The notes under the pieces are model-generated. The model searched no databases. It saw only the letters and a list, made by a program, of their open reading frames with translations, and was not told the DNA's origin. This document shows positions 1 through 12,900 of a DNA stretch of 64,000 nt, in pieces; the first letter of the stretch is position 1, and each line of letters starts with the position of its first letter. The position numbers and the translations under genes were made by a program. The DNA lies in assembly GCA_001600635.1 (NCBI GenBank), contig BCKL01000003.1:1220928-1284927 (forward strand), given 5' to 3'. The stretch comes from Leucosporidium creatinivorum. Its lineage: Eukaryota > Basidiomycota > Microbotryomycetes > Leucosporidiales > Leucosporidiaceae.

Positions 1-101
1 TGCGAGACGGGCTCGGCGATGGGAGAAGAAAGGGAAAAACCCGCCGGACTCGGAAGTCTCGCGGCGCGGGGGGAGAGAGGATGTAGGAGAGTAAAGCTCA
101 C

Positions 102-261
102 TGAGTGCGATTGAACTCCTGCGCCAATTCCCTCGTGCCTCCTCCAAAGGCGAAGCCGATCGCTGCTTCGACAGCTCGCTGGGTATGGAGGTCGAATGTC
201 GGGCCAACACACTCGGTACTGACTCGGAGCTTTCCAGGGATCAACGAGGGAGGTACCACAC
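102..261 (-). CDS. Internal exon of an unidentified minus-strand gene running off the left edge
   Basis: On the minus strand an open exon reads with natural amino-acid composition (it includes GPTFDLHTQRAVEAA and GGGTRELAQEFNRTQ) and stops at a good splice donor, GTGAGC, whose first base lies at 101. The next exon would lie beyond base 1. The upper boundary is uncertain: an in-frame stop lies just upstream, and the best acceptor I can see is TATGAG at about 262. I do not recognise the family. The gene is oriented out of the window, so its promoter and first exons should lie within 262-1100, but I could not find a convincing start. Not identified; the exon call rests only on frame, composition and donor. 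Confidence 0.35.
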
Positions 262-304
262 CTCATACTGCGGTCATGGACGAGGACAGGAAGCACCTGA
301 GCCT

Positions 305-424
305 TCGTCAGAGTGTCGAAGTCCGATGTGCGGTTCTGTACTGAGTTAGAGGGTGTCTAGGTCGTCGTCAGAGTGTCGAAGTCCGATGTGCGGTTCTGTA
401 CTGCGGTAGAGGGTGTCTAGGTCG
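305..424. repeat. 60-bp direct tandem duplication (two copies)
   Basis: Bases 305-364 and 365-424 are near-identical 60-bp units, head to tail. I count two internal differences (CTGAGTTAGA versus CTGCGGTAGA) plus one at the edge. The unit length is a multiple of three. On the minus strand both copies carry a segment that could encode STEPHIGLRHSD. One copy reads through where the other has a stop and a CTAACTCAG splice-like sequence. It lies just upstream of the unidentified minus-strand exon. Confidence 0.9.
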
Positions 425-1117
425 GTCAGATGATATCAAGTACACCCTCGGATGTATATGCGTTGCTTGGAGAGGGCTCCGAAGCGAGCAGACGAGTGGA
501 AAACCCGATCTCGGTTGAGGCAGCTCGGCGAAGGCGACTAGCTCTCTTGCTTCAACTGTGCCGCATCTTCTTCGCCTCCTCGTCTGCAGCTGACGGTATC
601 AATCATGACGGCTCACTACAAAGCCTTTCCTACTCTCGTACAGCTCTCTCCGCTTCCCCGCCTTTTCCTCAGCACCCCTCCGCGGACGTCGTCTCTCCTC
701 TCCCTTCCCTCGTTTCGCAGTTTCGCTTCGTCGAAGTGTTGCCTCTGCTCGTTTATTCAAGCGTTACTGCAGCAGGGAAAGGCCGTCTAGCTCGAGCCAG
801 CATCTCCAGGTCAGTGCTCTCGGCTGAGTTGGCGAGAGGCAGACGAGCAGGGCGGGAGCGAAACCGGCGCGCAAGGGAGACGCAGAGGACTCGGGAGGAT
901 GGGGTGACGGAGTCGGGAGCGGAAGGGTGGACTAGAGTTAGGATGCGGGAGAGCGAGGTCGAGACATACTAGCAGGCGCGGCGGTCGTAGGGAGGGAGGC
1001 GCGAGTGGACGACAGCGACCACCGAGTCATCCTCGAGGACACGAGCTGATTGCTTTTTGCGGTACAGCTTTCGACCAAGAGCTGCGAGAAGTCATACACC
1101 GCTCTGCCGCCTCGTCA
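425..1117. other. Gene-free stretch (nothing recognised)
   Basis: About 690 bases upstream of the four-helix membrane protein gene. A plus-strand open frame covers 430-972, but its Arg/Ser-rich translation has the character of GC-rich non-coding DNA and matches no family I know. The stretch probably holds the upstream region of the membrane protein gene and the 5' part or promoter of the minus-strand gene at the left edge. Confidence 0.4.
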
Positions 1118-2775
1118 ATGACCACCAGGGGAACTTACGTCGCCGTCAATGGAGTCGAGTTCGACTTTCGGCCACGCCGAGCAGCCAAGATCTCCCTCGT
1201 CGTCTGCACCATCACCTCGTTCGTTGCGCTGGTGTATCTTGTGAGGGTGAGTATTCTCCTCAGCATACCTGAAGCTCTCAAGTATGACCCGCTGACAATC
1301 TCGGCGATGCTTCGATCTCAGGCCGGAGTCTGCTGGGTTGAGTTCAGCACCGGAGAAGTCGTCGTACTCGCCTTCACTGCGATCGGATGGTCTATGTTCT
1401 CGATTTCGTGCTTGGTGACCATCTACGCTCGGTGAGCGTAACTCGATCTCGAGAGATCCGCCCAGCTCGGCGCTCACCCAACTCTTGCGCTCAGATCGCT
1501 ACCGCCCACCGAGACTTGGCTATGGGAAGCGACAAAGAGAGTGATAGCATGTTTATCGGTGAGCGCTCCTCCTTTCCGACACTTGACCTCGATGCTGAGG
1601 TTGGTCCCTCCTTCGCCGCTCGGCAAATGCAGCTGCTTTGGTTCGCCACGTTCTGTCTCTGCGTCACCCTGACGAGCCGAGTGTTCTATCACGCCCTGAG
1701 ATGGTATGTGCACAGTCTCAATGGCGTCGCAGCCGAGTCGACCTCTCGCTCACTCGGCTGACCTGCTTTTGGATTCCCCAGCTCTCCCTCCTCTGGCGAC
1801 TGCACCGAGCTCTCTCATCGCATCGCCGTCGAGGTTTACGCAAGCAGCGGGGTCTCTCTGGCAGTCGCTTTCGCTACCACCATCTTCCTCTCCATCGACC
1901 TTCACCGCCATCGCTGGCTCGGGCTCTTTCCCGCGCCGAGGCCTCTCGAGGAAGAGGAAGGATGGCCCAGTCGACCGCTGCTGGGGACGCGCCGCAGTCA
2001 GCAACAGGCTCAGCGCCGAAGTAGGAGAAGGCCGTATCAGCCTGTCTTCGCTTACAGCGATGAAGAGGACAGTCAGTTGCCTCTCGAGGACTCGCAGTCG
2101 CCGCCATCGACTCGGACCGGCATCTATCCTCCTTCGACTTCAACCCTGTACCCTCCGAGCCGTGTCTCACCCTCCTACTTCACTCGCGCAAGAACAGGCC
2201 TACCTCTCCCGCCCTCCTTTGCGCCTCAGGACCCTTCCGAACCCGCCCCTTCCTTCTTCGCCGAGCCCTCGATTCTTCGACAGTCCTCGCAGCTCCCTCC
2301 ACCTCCTCGTTACTCGGCGCTCAACGGAAGTGGAAACCTTGACGTCGGGACCTTCTTCTCGCCTGGCAAGCACCACTCTTCGTCTCGCCGTCACCACAGC
2401 TCGACAAGCGACGACACGGCACCGTCGACTCGAACGTCGGGCACCTCTCGCTCAACAGAGACTGAGACGGAGGAGGATACAGACGACGAAGCGGCAAGAA
2501 TCAAGGCGGAGGAGAAGAAGGCTCGTCGTCGTCGTCGAGCGGCTCGGCGCAAGAAGGAGGCGGGGGAAAAGGATGGCGGTTCGAGTCACCACCACCACCA
2601 CCACCATCAGAACCCCTCTTCCTCAAGTCACGATGACAAGCGGTATAAGAGCAAGCGCACGGCGGCTTCGAAGAACGCTACCGCGTCAGGCGCTCAGTCG
2701 GCGATGAACTCGGCGTTGCTGAGCAGCGGTGGCGGTGGTGGTGGCGACGCAGGTGGTGGGGCCAGCGCGTCGTAG
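1118..2775 (+). CDS. Predicted four-transmembrane protein with a long charged cytoplasmic tail
   Basis: Five exons give a 464-residue product in an unbroken frame: 1118-1240, 1322-1431, 1495-1558, 1600-1703, 1782-2775. Four hydrophobic segments are visible: KISLVVCTITSFVALVYL, then VVVLAFTAIGWSMF, then LLWFATFCLCVTL, then GVSLAVAFATTIFL. A cysteine-containing loop lies between helices 3 and 4. The remaining roughly 300 residues are low-complexity and probably cytosolic: Pro/Ser-rich, then an acidic run, an Arg/Lys-rich run, a histidine tract near 2589 and a glycine-rich end. The topology recalls MARVEL or SUR7-type fungal plasma-membrane proteins, but I see no diagnostic motif, so function is not assigned. 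Intron 3 would be only 41 bases, and the first donor is GTGAGG at 1241, chosen over GTGAGT at 1246 because only the former keeps frame. Confidence 0.7.
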
Positions 2776-3922
2776 AGCGGCAGTATAGTGTAGTCGATGT
2801 TATGCTCGCCTGTTGCGCCGAGCCTTTTTCTTGAACAGCGAGCGCCGAGTTCGAGAGCCGAGATGCGAGCTTCGCGACGAGCTATCTGTCGATGCACCTC
2901 TCTTGAGTCTCTCCAAGCATAAACATATGGTGTAGTAGGACGACAACATGTTGCACAGCACCCAATCCATCCACTGGATTCCCTGCTACAGAAAAAAATC
3001 CCTGCATCCGCCAAAGGTCCCTCCAGCGCCTCGGCAACCTTACTCCAGCAGCTCAGCCAGCACCGAGCGTGTAAGAGTAGGTCGAAGAGGGTGGAGATGG
3101 TGTAGATGAATGTCGGAGCCTCGACTCGTCCCGCCCCCGTCGCTTCCCACAGTCAAGGACGGTCGCCAGCGCGAGCGCAAAGCGTCCAGTCTCGTGCAGG
3201 ATTGACCGGGGGTCCAGGGGGAGCATCGCTTTCGCGCACCTTGAGCGGGTGAAGGTCCTGTCGACTTCTGGCAAACGGGAACGGCTCCAGGGAACGTCTC
3301 GAGCCAAAGCTGAGAATCCAAGGGGCAACCTGAACGGGAGGAAGGAGGCGGTTAGCGGCTGCAGCAGAGCAGAGGCGGCTAGTAGACCTACTTATGTGTT
3401 CGCCATGAAAAGGAGCAGCCCCGAGAGGCGCTCCTTCCACACTAATAGCGAAAGAAGAAAGCCGGGCGAAATCTTGCGGGAAGGGGCCAGGGTCTCGCGG
3501 GCGGCTTTCAGGGGCCAAGCGCTAGGCGACAGCCTCTTGTTCCCTATCGTCTGCGCATCTGGCTGCTCGTGCGCTGCTGTACGAGCTCATCCAAGCAAGA
3601 AATGTCGATTGCCCATCGCTTGCGAAGGTGCAGAAAGAGGAGGACCGAGCGCTCGCTCCCGGACCTCTGCCTTCGCAACAGACTACAGAGCGAGCCTGCC
3701 TGCAGGACAAGACTACACCGTGCAAATCGAGCTGCATTCTGCTGCAGCCAGCTACTTCCGGGCCGCCGCGCGGGTGCACAGCGAGCGCTCAGACTTCACT
3801 TCGACCTTCGCCCCGGCTCGAGCTCGGCGCAGGCTTACGAGGTCTCTCTCTCCTGTCTAGGACTACGTCCAGCGAGCAAGGCAGTTTTACTTCAACGCAG
3901 AGATTATCGAGGTGTGCAAGGA
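2776..3922. other. Gene-free stretch with a possible minus-strand intron
   Basis: About 1.1 kb between the membrane protein gene and ATR. No recognisable protein. On the minus strand, 3391 down to 3330 looks like a well-formed 62-base intron: GTAGGT donor, GCTAACC branch-like motif, and a pyrimidine-rich acceptor ending CCCGTTCAG. The flanking sequence is open in more than one frame and I cannot choose among them. A short minus-strand gene or a spliced non-coding RNA is possible. The upstream region of ATR must also lie here. Confidence 0.35.
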
Positions 3923-6900
3923 ATGTCGGCGAAGGGGTTCCTCCTGGGACCGCTCGACTCGACCCTCTCGGCGAGCGGCTCCAAGTCAGCTCTCCCTCCC
4001 TCTCTCCCTAACTTTGACTCGCTTCTTCGCCAACTCGGCGCTCACACGATCAGGATGCCGCCTATAGCGGGTCCTTCGACGCAGCTGCTGCCCCCAGCTA
4101 CCTATGCTCTCCTACACGATCTCGCGCCGGCTCACTCACGCGTCTTCCCCGTTCAACTCGCGCCCATTCGCCCCGACACTAACGACGATGACTCGGCAGA
4201 GGGCAAGAAGGAGATGGTAGAGAAGGCTGCTCTGCTACGAGTAGTCTTGGGAGGCTGGATGGAAGGCTTAGGGACAGAAGAGGCCAAGAACGGCTGTCAT
4301 GGTGAGTAGCAGCGATTCGGGGGCTAACAACGACACTGGAGCTGACTTCTGCACCTTGATAGCTTCCAACACCACGTCCGAGATGATCACCGGCCTCTCG
4401 TCGTCCATCGGAGGGCCACTACAGTACCTCCAAGCCAAACCGCGCGTCCTCCTCTTTCGCACCAGCTCGGCGGCCGACGACACGGCCAACGCGCTCAAGA
4501 AGATCCCGCCCACGCTACCAATGGGTACAGCCCTCGATCCTGCCGCGCTGGGAGCCGGAGAGGACGACCTCGCCACCTTTCTCCTAACGCGTATCCTTCG
4601 AGCGGCCGCTTCGCTCCAAGCAGCTCATCTCGCTTCGCCAGCACCAAGGGCGGATGGGCTGCAGAGCCTCCACACACGAATTTGGAAGGAGCGAGCTGCC
4701 TTGCTCACGCAGCTCGAGGAGCTGCTCGCGACGATGGTGGGGGTCCTCGCCGAGTCGGGGGTTCGACTAGAATGGCAGGGAGGCGATGGCGAGGTGCAGG
4801 GTGGCTTGGGAAAGGCTCGAGAGATGACCAACGAGATGATCAAGCTCGTACGAGGTGAGCTGAGCATCACTACAGCCCAGCATGCGCTTGCTGAACCTCC
4901 CTCCCTCATCAGGTCTGCTCCCTTCACCACATGCGCCAACACCTCACTACCCTCGCACCCTTCACCTCTGCCAATCGACACGATCGCACGGTACCAACGA
5001 TGTCGATCCCTTCGACAGCACTCGCCCCTCCATCATTCTTCGCAGCTCGGTCCACGCCCGCGCCCTCTTCCTCACCACTCTCCGCATCCTCCGCAAGGTC
5101 ACGACTACCTCCCCTTTTCTCGCCGACTTTTCTCCCCGAGTCACCGACCTCATCTTCGACGGCTGGCCGAACGGCTCCGCTGCCGTCAAGGGCAAGCAGC
5201 GCGCCGAGGACAGCGAGCTGAGGGCCGTCGCCGCCAGCCTCGAACTGGTCGCTACGACGCTCGAGCATCCCATCACCACCTTCTCGGGCCAGGGAGTCAA
5301 GCTACTTGCCGCTCGGACGACAGAGGCACTCCACGGAAGGCTCGCCTCGCTTGGGCACGACTCGCCAGACGAGGTCGCCGAAGCTACGGCCGACTCGGCG
5401 CTGGCGAGGATCTTCGGTCGACTCTGGAGGACGCTCAAGGCAGGAGAGAACGCCGAAGGAGGATCCGAGCAGCTGGCGCATGTTCTTGCTGCCTCGCTAG
5501 CTGAGAGCGGAGATCGACTCGTCGAGTGTCTCTTGCATCAAGCCTTCTCCCCAGAGCTTCGAGTAAGTGCAACAGTGGCGCGAGGAGAAGCTTATCGCTG
5601 ACTGCTATCGCACAGCTCGCCTGCCTTTTCGCGATCGCCTTCCCCCTCGCCTCGACTCCACCTCCAGCGAATCTCGCCCTTGTCGTCCCTGCGGCTCCGC
5701 CAGCAACAACCGCTCCCGCCGATCTTCTCTCCCCAAACGCCCTACAGGCACTCGCCTCCTACACCTCTCACCACCATTCGGTGCCTCTCACCCTTTCATC
5801 GACCAGCACCCACCTCGAGGCCTCCGCCGAACTCGCCTGGACTCGCCTTTGCGCCGACGTCGACTCTGCCAGCAATGGCGGAGGCGCCGATACCTCGAGC
5901 CGCAAGCGCAAGCGAGACGAGGATGTGCCACAGCACCCGTCGAGCGATGTGATGGACGTCGATGGTATGCCTATGCCGACGGCGACGAGGAGGAAAAAGG
6001 CGCCGTGGAGGGAAGCGGTCGTCCGAGTGCTCAAGCTGGCGTCGGTGGGAGAGGAATTGCATCTGGAGACGGAAGGAGTGGAGAAGATCATCGCTCGGCT
6101 CGCCCAGTACGTGCTATCTCGGCGTTCGCCGTCCTCGCGCGAGCTCTGCTGACCTCCATGACTTGTCGCAGAGGACTGCCCACCGCCTCGATCGACCACG
6201 CTCTCAGCGCGCTAAAGACCATCGGACTCCTCAGTTGCGCTCGCGACGGCTCCCTCTCCTTCACCCCTCCGTCAACCGATTCAACCTCAGCTCCCGAGCC
6301 GACTTGCTGGATCTGCGACGCCGGGGCGGGGACCACGGCCGACGATTCGAATCGCACGGGAGGTACCAGGGTCTTCACAGACGCCCCCGTCAATGCCATG
6401 AAGACCGTCGCCAAGGCGCTGCTCGACTCGGACACCAATCCCAAGATCCGCCTCGCCTTCCTGAAGGCCCTTCCCCGGCTACTGAGGCATTCGAGGGCGG
6501 CGGCTGGCGCGCTGTCGCTAAACGGAAGAGAAGAGCTTGTGACGCTAGTACTAGCTGAAGCGGACGCTTCGACGAGAACGCTCAGGATGGCCGCTGGGTG
6601 AGCCTGCCGTCGTTAGCTCGCTGCTCACACCAAGCTAACGTCGCTCCTCTTGCAGGAACGTCATCTCGGCCATCGCACACTCTCATCAAGAGAACGATCC
6701 GTCTGCCTCCTTCGTCACCAACCTCTTCATGGAGCTCGATCGCAAGCTCGGCGAGGGACGACCTGCCATCGTCGAGACGACGCTCAATACGGTCGGCAAG
6801 ATCGCTAGGTGAGCGCCTTGAATTCGAGCAGTGCGCTACCAGCAGTCTAACTTTGCGTTACATCAGGCTCTCGACGCCGCAAGGTCTGCTCGAATGCACT

Positions 6901-9900
6901 TGCCTCGAGCGCTTCGTCTCGCGACTCGGCCACTCCAACACCTTCCTCAAGAGCGTGGCGAGGACTCAGGTGAGTTATGTCTTTCCTCAGAGAGCTACAG
7001 CTCCTGACACATTTCCGATACAGCTCGAACAAGTCGCCGCTCACCGCGAGATCAAGACCTACGCCCTCATCCAGCCTCACTTCGCCGCCATCAGCCCTCT
7101 CCTCATCAGCTCCAGGCCGACTGCGCCCGCCATCCTCGCCGCCGCGCTCGACTGCTTCCACCAATCGCACGAGTCGCTCCTCCGTATCACCCGCGAGTAC
7201 ACCCTCCCGACCATTGTCGCGCAAGAGCAGAAGCAGATGCTCGAGCAGGTCGCCGCCGCCTCGGCGCAGACCGTGCCCGTCATGCTCACTCATGGACCCT
7301 CGGCGGCGGCGGTGCTCGCCTACCTCTTCATGCGACCGGACATCGACGTCACCAACCGAGGCCTCAAGTTCTTCATGGCCGAGGTCAACTCGCTCGGCAA
7401 CACCTTGCGACTCGGCCAAGTCCTTGGCTCGGTCAAGGTTCCGCTCGTCTACAAGCTTGCCCTCGAGCTCGGCGATGAGGATCCGGTCATCTCGGCCCAG
7501 GTGAGCTTCCTGTTGTCGCTAGCCCCCGGCTGCATATGCTGAGCCCTCCTTGTCGCGCAGGCCGAACGAGCGCTCAAGATGGTTCAGCGACACTCGGAGG
7601 GACTCAGCAGCAAGTCCAAGGTCGAGCTCGGCACCGTTCTCAAGGACAGCATCGTCGGCATTCTCTCGCACATGAACCGAGGCCTCAACGAGTCTTCCAC
7701 CCACCGCCCTCTCCGCGATAAGCAGCGCATCATTCGCAGTCTCGAAGCCGTCACCCTTCGCGTCGGACCCGCTATCGCTGGTTTCTCGCCTCAGGTGAGC
7801 CTCGGGAGACCGATGCATCGTCGCCGTAGGGCTCGCGATTGACCTCTTCACCTCGTGCAGATCATGGCAACCCTCCAGAGCGCCCTCGACGTCGAGGGTT
7901 TGCGCGGCGTCACCATCAGCGCCTTCAAGGCCTTCATCGAGTCCCTCAAGTTCGCCGAAATCGGGCCCTTCATCGGACCCACCACCGCTACCTTCGTTCG
8001 CCTCTGGCCCGACTTTACGCCCGAGGAGCGCAAGGTGGCGGGCAAGATGATCGACTACATCGTCCAGAACCTCGACGGCCTCAACAAGTTCGTGCAAGAG
8101 ATTGCCGACCTCAGCAACATCCCCGAGCTCAGCAGCGCCAACGCCGCCCTCGTCGAGATTCGCAAGGGATGGTCGTTCAACAAGAAATCGCGGTACCTGC
8201 AGGAGCGCATCGCCAGCGAGAACGACGTCGTGACACTGCAGGCGCTCAAGGAGCTCAAGTCGCTCATGGCCGGCAACCGCCCTCGGCTGCAGGAGCTCGC
8301 CGCCGGCGACTCGTTCAACAGGACGGTTGGCTCGCTCGTCAAGCACCTCTTCGACGCTGCCGTTCGCGATGGACCGGAGAACCGCCAGATCCGCAACATG
8401 GCGTTCGAGTGCATTGGCATCCTCGGCGCCCTCGACCCCGACCGCTTCGAGCTCCCTCCCGCCAGCCCGCCCTTCATCGTCCTCCAGAACTTTGCCGACC
8501 ACGACGAATCGATCCAGTTCGCTCTGCATCTCATCGACAACCTCCTTATCGGCGCCTACCGCAGCACCAACGACACGAAGCATCAAGAGTTCCTCGCCTA
8601 CGCCATCCAGGAGCTTCTCAGCTTCTGTGGCTTCACCGCCGACCTCGTCCTCCCCTCTTCTTCCTCCAAGGCCAAGGTCGACCAAGCGACACGCGACCGC
8701 TGGAATCGGCTCCCCAAGAACGTCCTCGAGACTTGCGGACCTCTCCTCGGCGGATCGTTCTCCTTCAAGGAGAAGAGCATGCCTCGCGAAGCAGAGTACC
8801 CCATTTACTCCTCGACTTCCTCGTACCGCGACTGGATCCGCATCTTCGCCAACGACCTCATCCTCAAGCTCCAAGGTCAGGCCGTCAAGCGCATCTTCGG
8901 CGCCTTCCCTCCCGTCCTTCACCTCGAGGATATCGCGGTCGCTCGACACCTTCTTCCTCATCTCGTCCTCAACGCGCTCATCTCGGGCACCGAGGCCGAC
9001 CGCGAGCGAGTTCGGATCGAGATGGAGACGGTCCTCACCGACCAGGTCTCGCCGACCCATCAGCTCTCCGAGAACAGTCGCATTCTCAGTGCTCAGGTAA
9101 GCGCTAGCTCCATCCTCTCTCTGTCGCGACGAGCGATGCTGATCCTCGCTTTCCCCATAGACCGTCTTCGACCTCATGGATCACCTCAGTCGATGGATCA
9201 CCCTCGCTCGCAAGCGGCAGCAAGAAAGCAAGAGTCGCAGCAAGAAGGTCAAGGGCAAGTCGACGGTCGAGAAGGACTTTGAGGCGGCGCTTCTCAACGT
9301 CGAAGGCATCCTGCAGGACATCCCTCACATCCTCGTCGGCCAAGCCGCCCTCACCTGCAAGGCCTACGCTCGCTCGCTCCTCAACTTCGAATCGCACATC
9401 GTCGCTCAGCGGGCGCAAAAGGCCAACGTCGGCGACGAGAAGCTGCAGGAGTACTACGAGAACCTCCACGAGTGCTACGCCGACCTGGACGAGCCCGACG
9501 GCATGGAGGGCATCTCGACCAAGATCATCTCGCCGAGCGTGCTGCACCAGATTCGCGAGCACGAGTCTACCGGTCGCTGGACGTCGGCGCAGAGCTGCTG
9601 GGAGGTCAAGCTGCAGCAGAAGCCTGACGAGCCTTCTAACCATGTCGGCCTCCTGCGCTGTCTTCGCAACCTCGGGCATTACGGTGAGCGTGATGTGTTG
9701 CTATTGTACCTGCAGTAACTGACTCGGACCGCTCGTACAGACTCGATGCGGACGCATATCATCGGTATCCTCCACAGTCGAGGCGACGAGACCGACTGGG
9801 ACCGCATCCTCGCGCCCTTCAACATCGAGGCCTCGCTCTTCATCGGCGACTGGGACGCCGTGGAGGACGCTCTTCGTATCCCCGACATTGAAGGCGCCGA

Positions 9901-12900
9901 GGTGTCGTTCGGCAAGGTCATCAGCGCCATGAAGGAGGGCAACGCCGAGCTCCTCAGCCAAGCCTTCTTCGAGGCTCGCGAGCAGCTCGGTGGACCCATC
10001 GTCGCCGCGGGCAAGGAGTCGTACCGGCGCGTCTACGACTCAGTCATCCATCTTCACATCCTCCAAGAGCTCGAGGCCATCCACATCGCCCGAGACCTGC
10101 AGCCCGAGGTGCTGTCGCCGCAACTCGTCAAGAGCCTCAACCTTCGTCTCGCTTCGACCTCCCCGTCTTTCCGCGCCCGCGAGCCCATTCTCAACATGCG
10201 CCGTACGGCTCTTCGGATCGGGTACGCAGCCTTCGCTCGACTCCCCGAACTTGACGCTGACCTGCCTTCCACCTTGGCAGAGTCACCGAGTCCGCTCGCG
10301 ACGAGATTGCCGAGCTCTGGCTCGAGACCTCCAAGATTGCTCGCAAAGCTGGTCACTCGCAAACCGCCTACAGCGCCATTCTTCAAGCTCGAGACCTCAA
10401 CGCCGAGTTCGTCTTCCTCCAGAGCGCCAAGCTCCTCATGGCGACCGATCAGCCGTACAAGGCGCTGCAAGATCTCGACAACGCTCTTCGCTCCAAGATC
10501 CCGCCCAACTTTGGTCGCGAGGACTTTGTGGACCGCGCGAGCCAACCCATCGTCGTCAAGGACGCTCCTACCGGCCCTCTCGCTAAGGTGAGCGCACGCT
10601 TCACTTCTCCCTTCTCCCTTGCCGATGCTGACCATCTTTCCCGACGATAGGCCTCGCTTCGACGCGCTCGATGGATGGTGGAAGCAGGACGACTCGACCA
10701 CAACGAGGCCATCATCATGTTCAGCGAGGCTGCGAAGCTGGCGCCAGAGTAAGCTCCCTCTTCTTTCTCGAACCTCATCGTACTCTAGCTGATCCCGTCG
10801 CTTTACTCTTGTCGCAGCTGGGAGAGCCCTCACTACTACCTCGGTCGCTACTGCGACGAGCAGTACAAGTCTCTCAGTCAGACACTGGCGAAGAGGTCGA
10901 GGGCGCCGGGCGCCGAGTGAGCCGCCTCATCGCTACCGAACGTTCCGCATTCGCTGACCTCTCTCTCTCCCCCGCTAGCGAATTGAACTTCATGCACCAA
11001 ACAGTCAAGCACTTCGCCACGGCTCTCACTCACGGCACCAAGTTCATCTACCAAGCGATGCCGCGCATGCTCACGCTTTGGCTCGAGTTCGGCGAGAACC
11101 CTCGAGTACTCGAGATCTACAAGCAGCGCCAGAAGGAGGGGTGCGTCGTGTCCCTTTTCAGCGTGCGAACCGAGTCGCTGATGTTCTGCTTTCCTTCAGC
11201 GCGACCACCCTGACCGTCGGCGAGGACTACGATGTCTGGCGCTGCTTTGATGCCATCAACCGAGCCGTCCATCGTTCGATCAAGGATCTTCCGCCTTACC
11301 AGGTTTGTCTCCTCGGCCTTCTAGCCTCGAACTCGCCGCGTCTGACGCCTGCTTTCTCTCGCAGTGGCTTACCGTCCTGCCCCAACTCGTCTCGAGGATC
11401 CTACACCCCAACGGCAAGCTTTCGGAGCGCCTCAAGAGCATCCTGCTCAAAGTCCTCCAGCACTATCCCCACCATGGCTTCTGGGCGATGGCCTCCGGCG
11501 CCAAGTCCAACGGAACGAAGCGCTCGGCGGCCAACATGGACGTCTTCGAGAAGGCCAAGGTGAGCTCGCCTCGCTGTGCGTAGTAGATCAGTCACTGACC
11601 AGCTTCCTACCGCAGTCTCAATTCAAGAAGGGCGACCGCAGTGGCACCGACACGCCTCGTCTCATCGACCAAGGCCTCCGCCTCGTCGACGAACTCCTCG
11701 CGCTGTGCAATCACCACATCACCAAGACCGACAGCATCAGCCTCAAGAAGATCTTCCCTCGCCTCGCTGACAGCATCCCCGACGAGCTCTACATTCCCCT
11801 GCAGAGCTCGCTCACCGTCTCGCTTCCCTCCGATGCTTCCCACTTTGCGACTCACAAGCCCTTTCCCGACCGGCTCGTCAGCTTCCAGAGTGGGTCAAGA
11901 CCTTTTAATGCGACTGCTCTGCTACTCGCTAACTTGCTCTCATCTCCCAGAGTTCGACGACACGATCGTGATCATGACCTCGCTTCAACGCCCTCGCAAG
12001 ATCACCGTCTGGGGCAGCGATGGCAACCAGTACTCGTTCCTCTGCAAGCCGAAGGACGATTTACGCAAGGACGCTCGTTTGATGGAGTTCAACTCGATGA
12101 TCATCAAGCTGCTGAGGAAGGACGGCGACGCTCGTAATCGCCGACTCGGTGCGCCATAATCACTTCGCTCGCTCGCGCTCTGCCCGTTGCTTGTGCTGAC
12201 TACTACGCTCTCGACAGACATTCGTACCTACGCCGTCGTGCCCCTCAACGAGGACTGTGGACTCATCGAATGGGTTCCACATGTCGTCGTCCTCCGAGGC
12301 ATCCTCAACAAGTCTTACCAGGCTCGTGGCATCGCTCCCTGGGTGAGTACAGCATACCTCGAGCTCTTGAAGCTCTTCGCTGACCGGTGTCGACTTCTCA
12401 CAGGGTCCCGAGCTCAAGAGGGTGTTCGACACGATTCGCGACGATCCGAAGAAGACGGGCGACCGCTTCACCAACGAGGTGCTCAAGAGGTGAGCTTGCC
12501 CCATACCACAGGGATTCCAGCGTCGCTCACCCGTCTACATACATCCACAGCTACCCGCCCGTCTTCCACGAGTGGTTCCTTGAGAACTTCCCGGAGCCTT
12601 CGGCGTGGCTTCGAGCTCGTCTAGCCTACTCTCGTACCGCTGCCGTCATCTCTATGGTCGGCTTCGTCCTTGGGTATGTCCAGCTCTCGTTTCGCCCCCC
12701 TCGTCGAGCTTCCGGGCTGTCTCGCTGACATCGCCTGCCCCTCGCTTTCGCAGACTCGGCGACCGTCACTGCGAGAACATCCTCCTCGACGGCACCACCG
12801 GCGACACGGTTCACGTCGACTTCAACTGTCTCTTCGACCGAGGTCGTACCTTCGATGTGGCCGAGCAAGTCCCCTTCCGCTTGACGCACAACATCATCGA

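Noticed and set aside
430-972. 180-residue plus-strand frame upstream of the membrane protein
   Set aside because: No family features, Arg/Ser/Glu-biased translation, and no splice connection to the downstream gene.
2589-2609. CAC repeat that looks like a microsatellite
   Set aside because: It is in frame within the membrane protein tail and encodes a histidine tract, so it is coding low complexity rather than a separate feature.
1706-2707. 333-residue Arg/Ser-rich plus-strand frame overlapping the membrane protein
   Set aside because: Out of frame with the spliced gene whose membrane helices and tail are continuous; composition is typical of a shifted frame.
7519-9177. 552-residue open frame on the minus strand inside ATR
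   Set aside because: It lies opposite confirmed ATR exons, and its translation is Glu/Val/Leu/Asp-rich in the way expected of the complement of GC-rich codons. No domain features.
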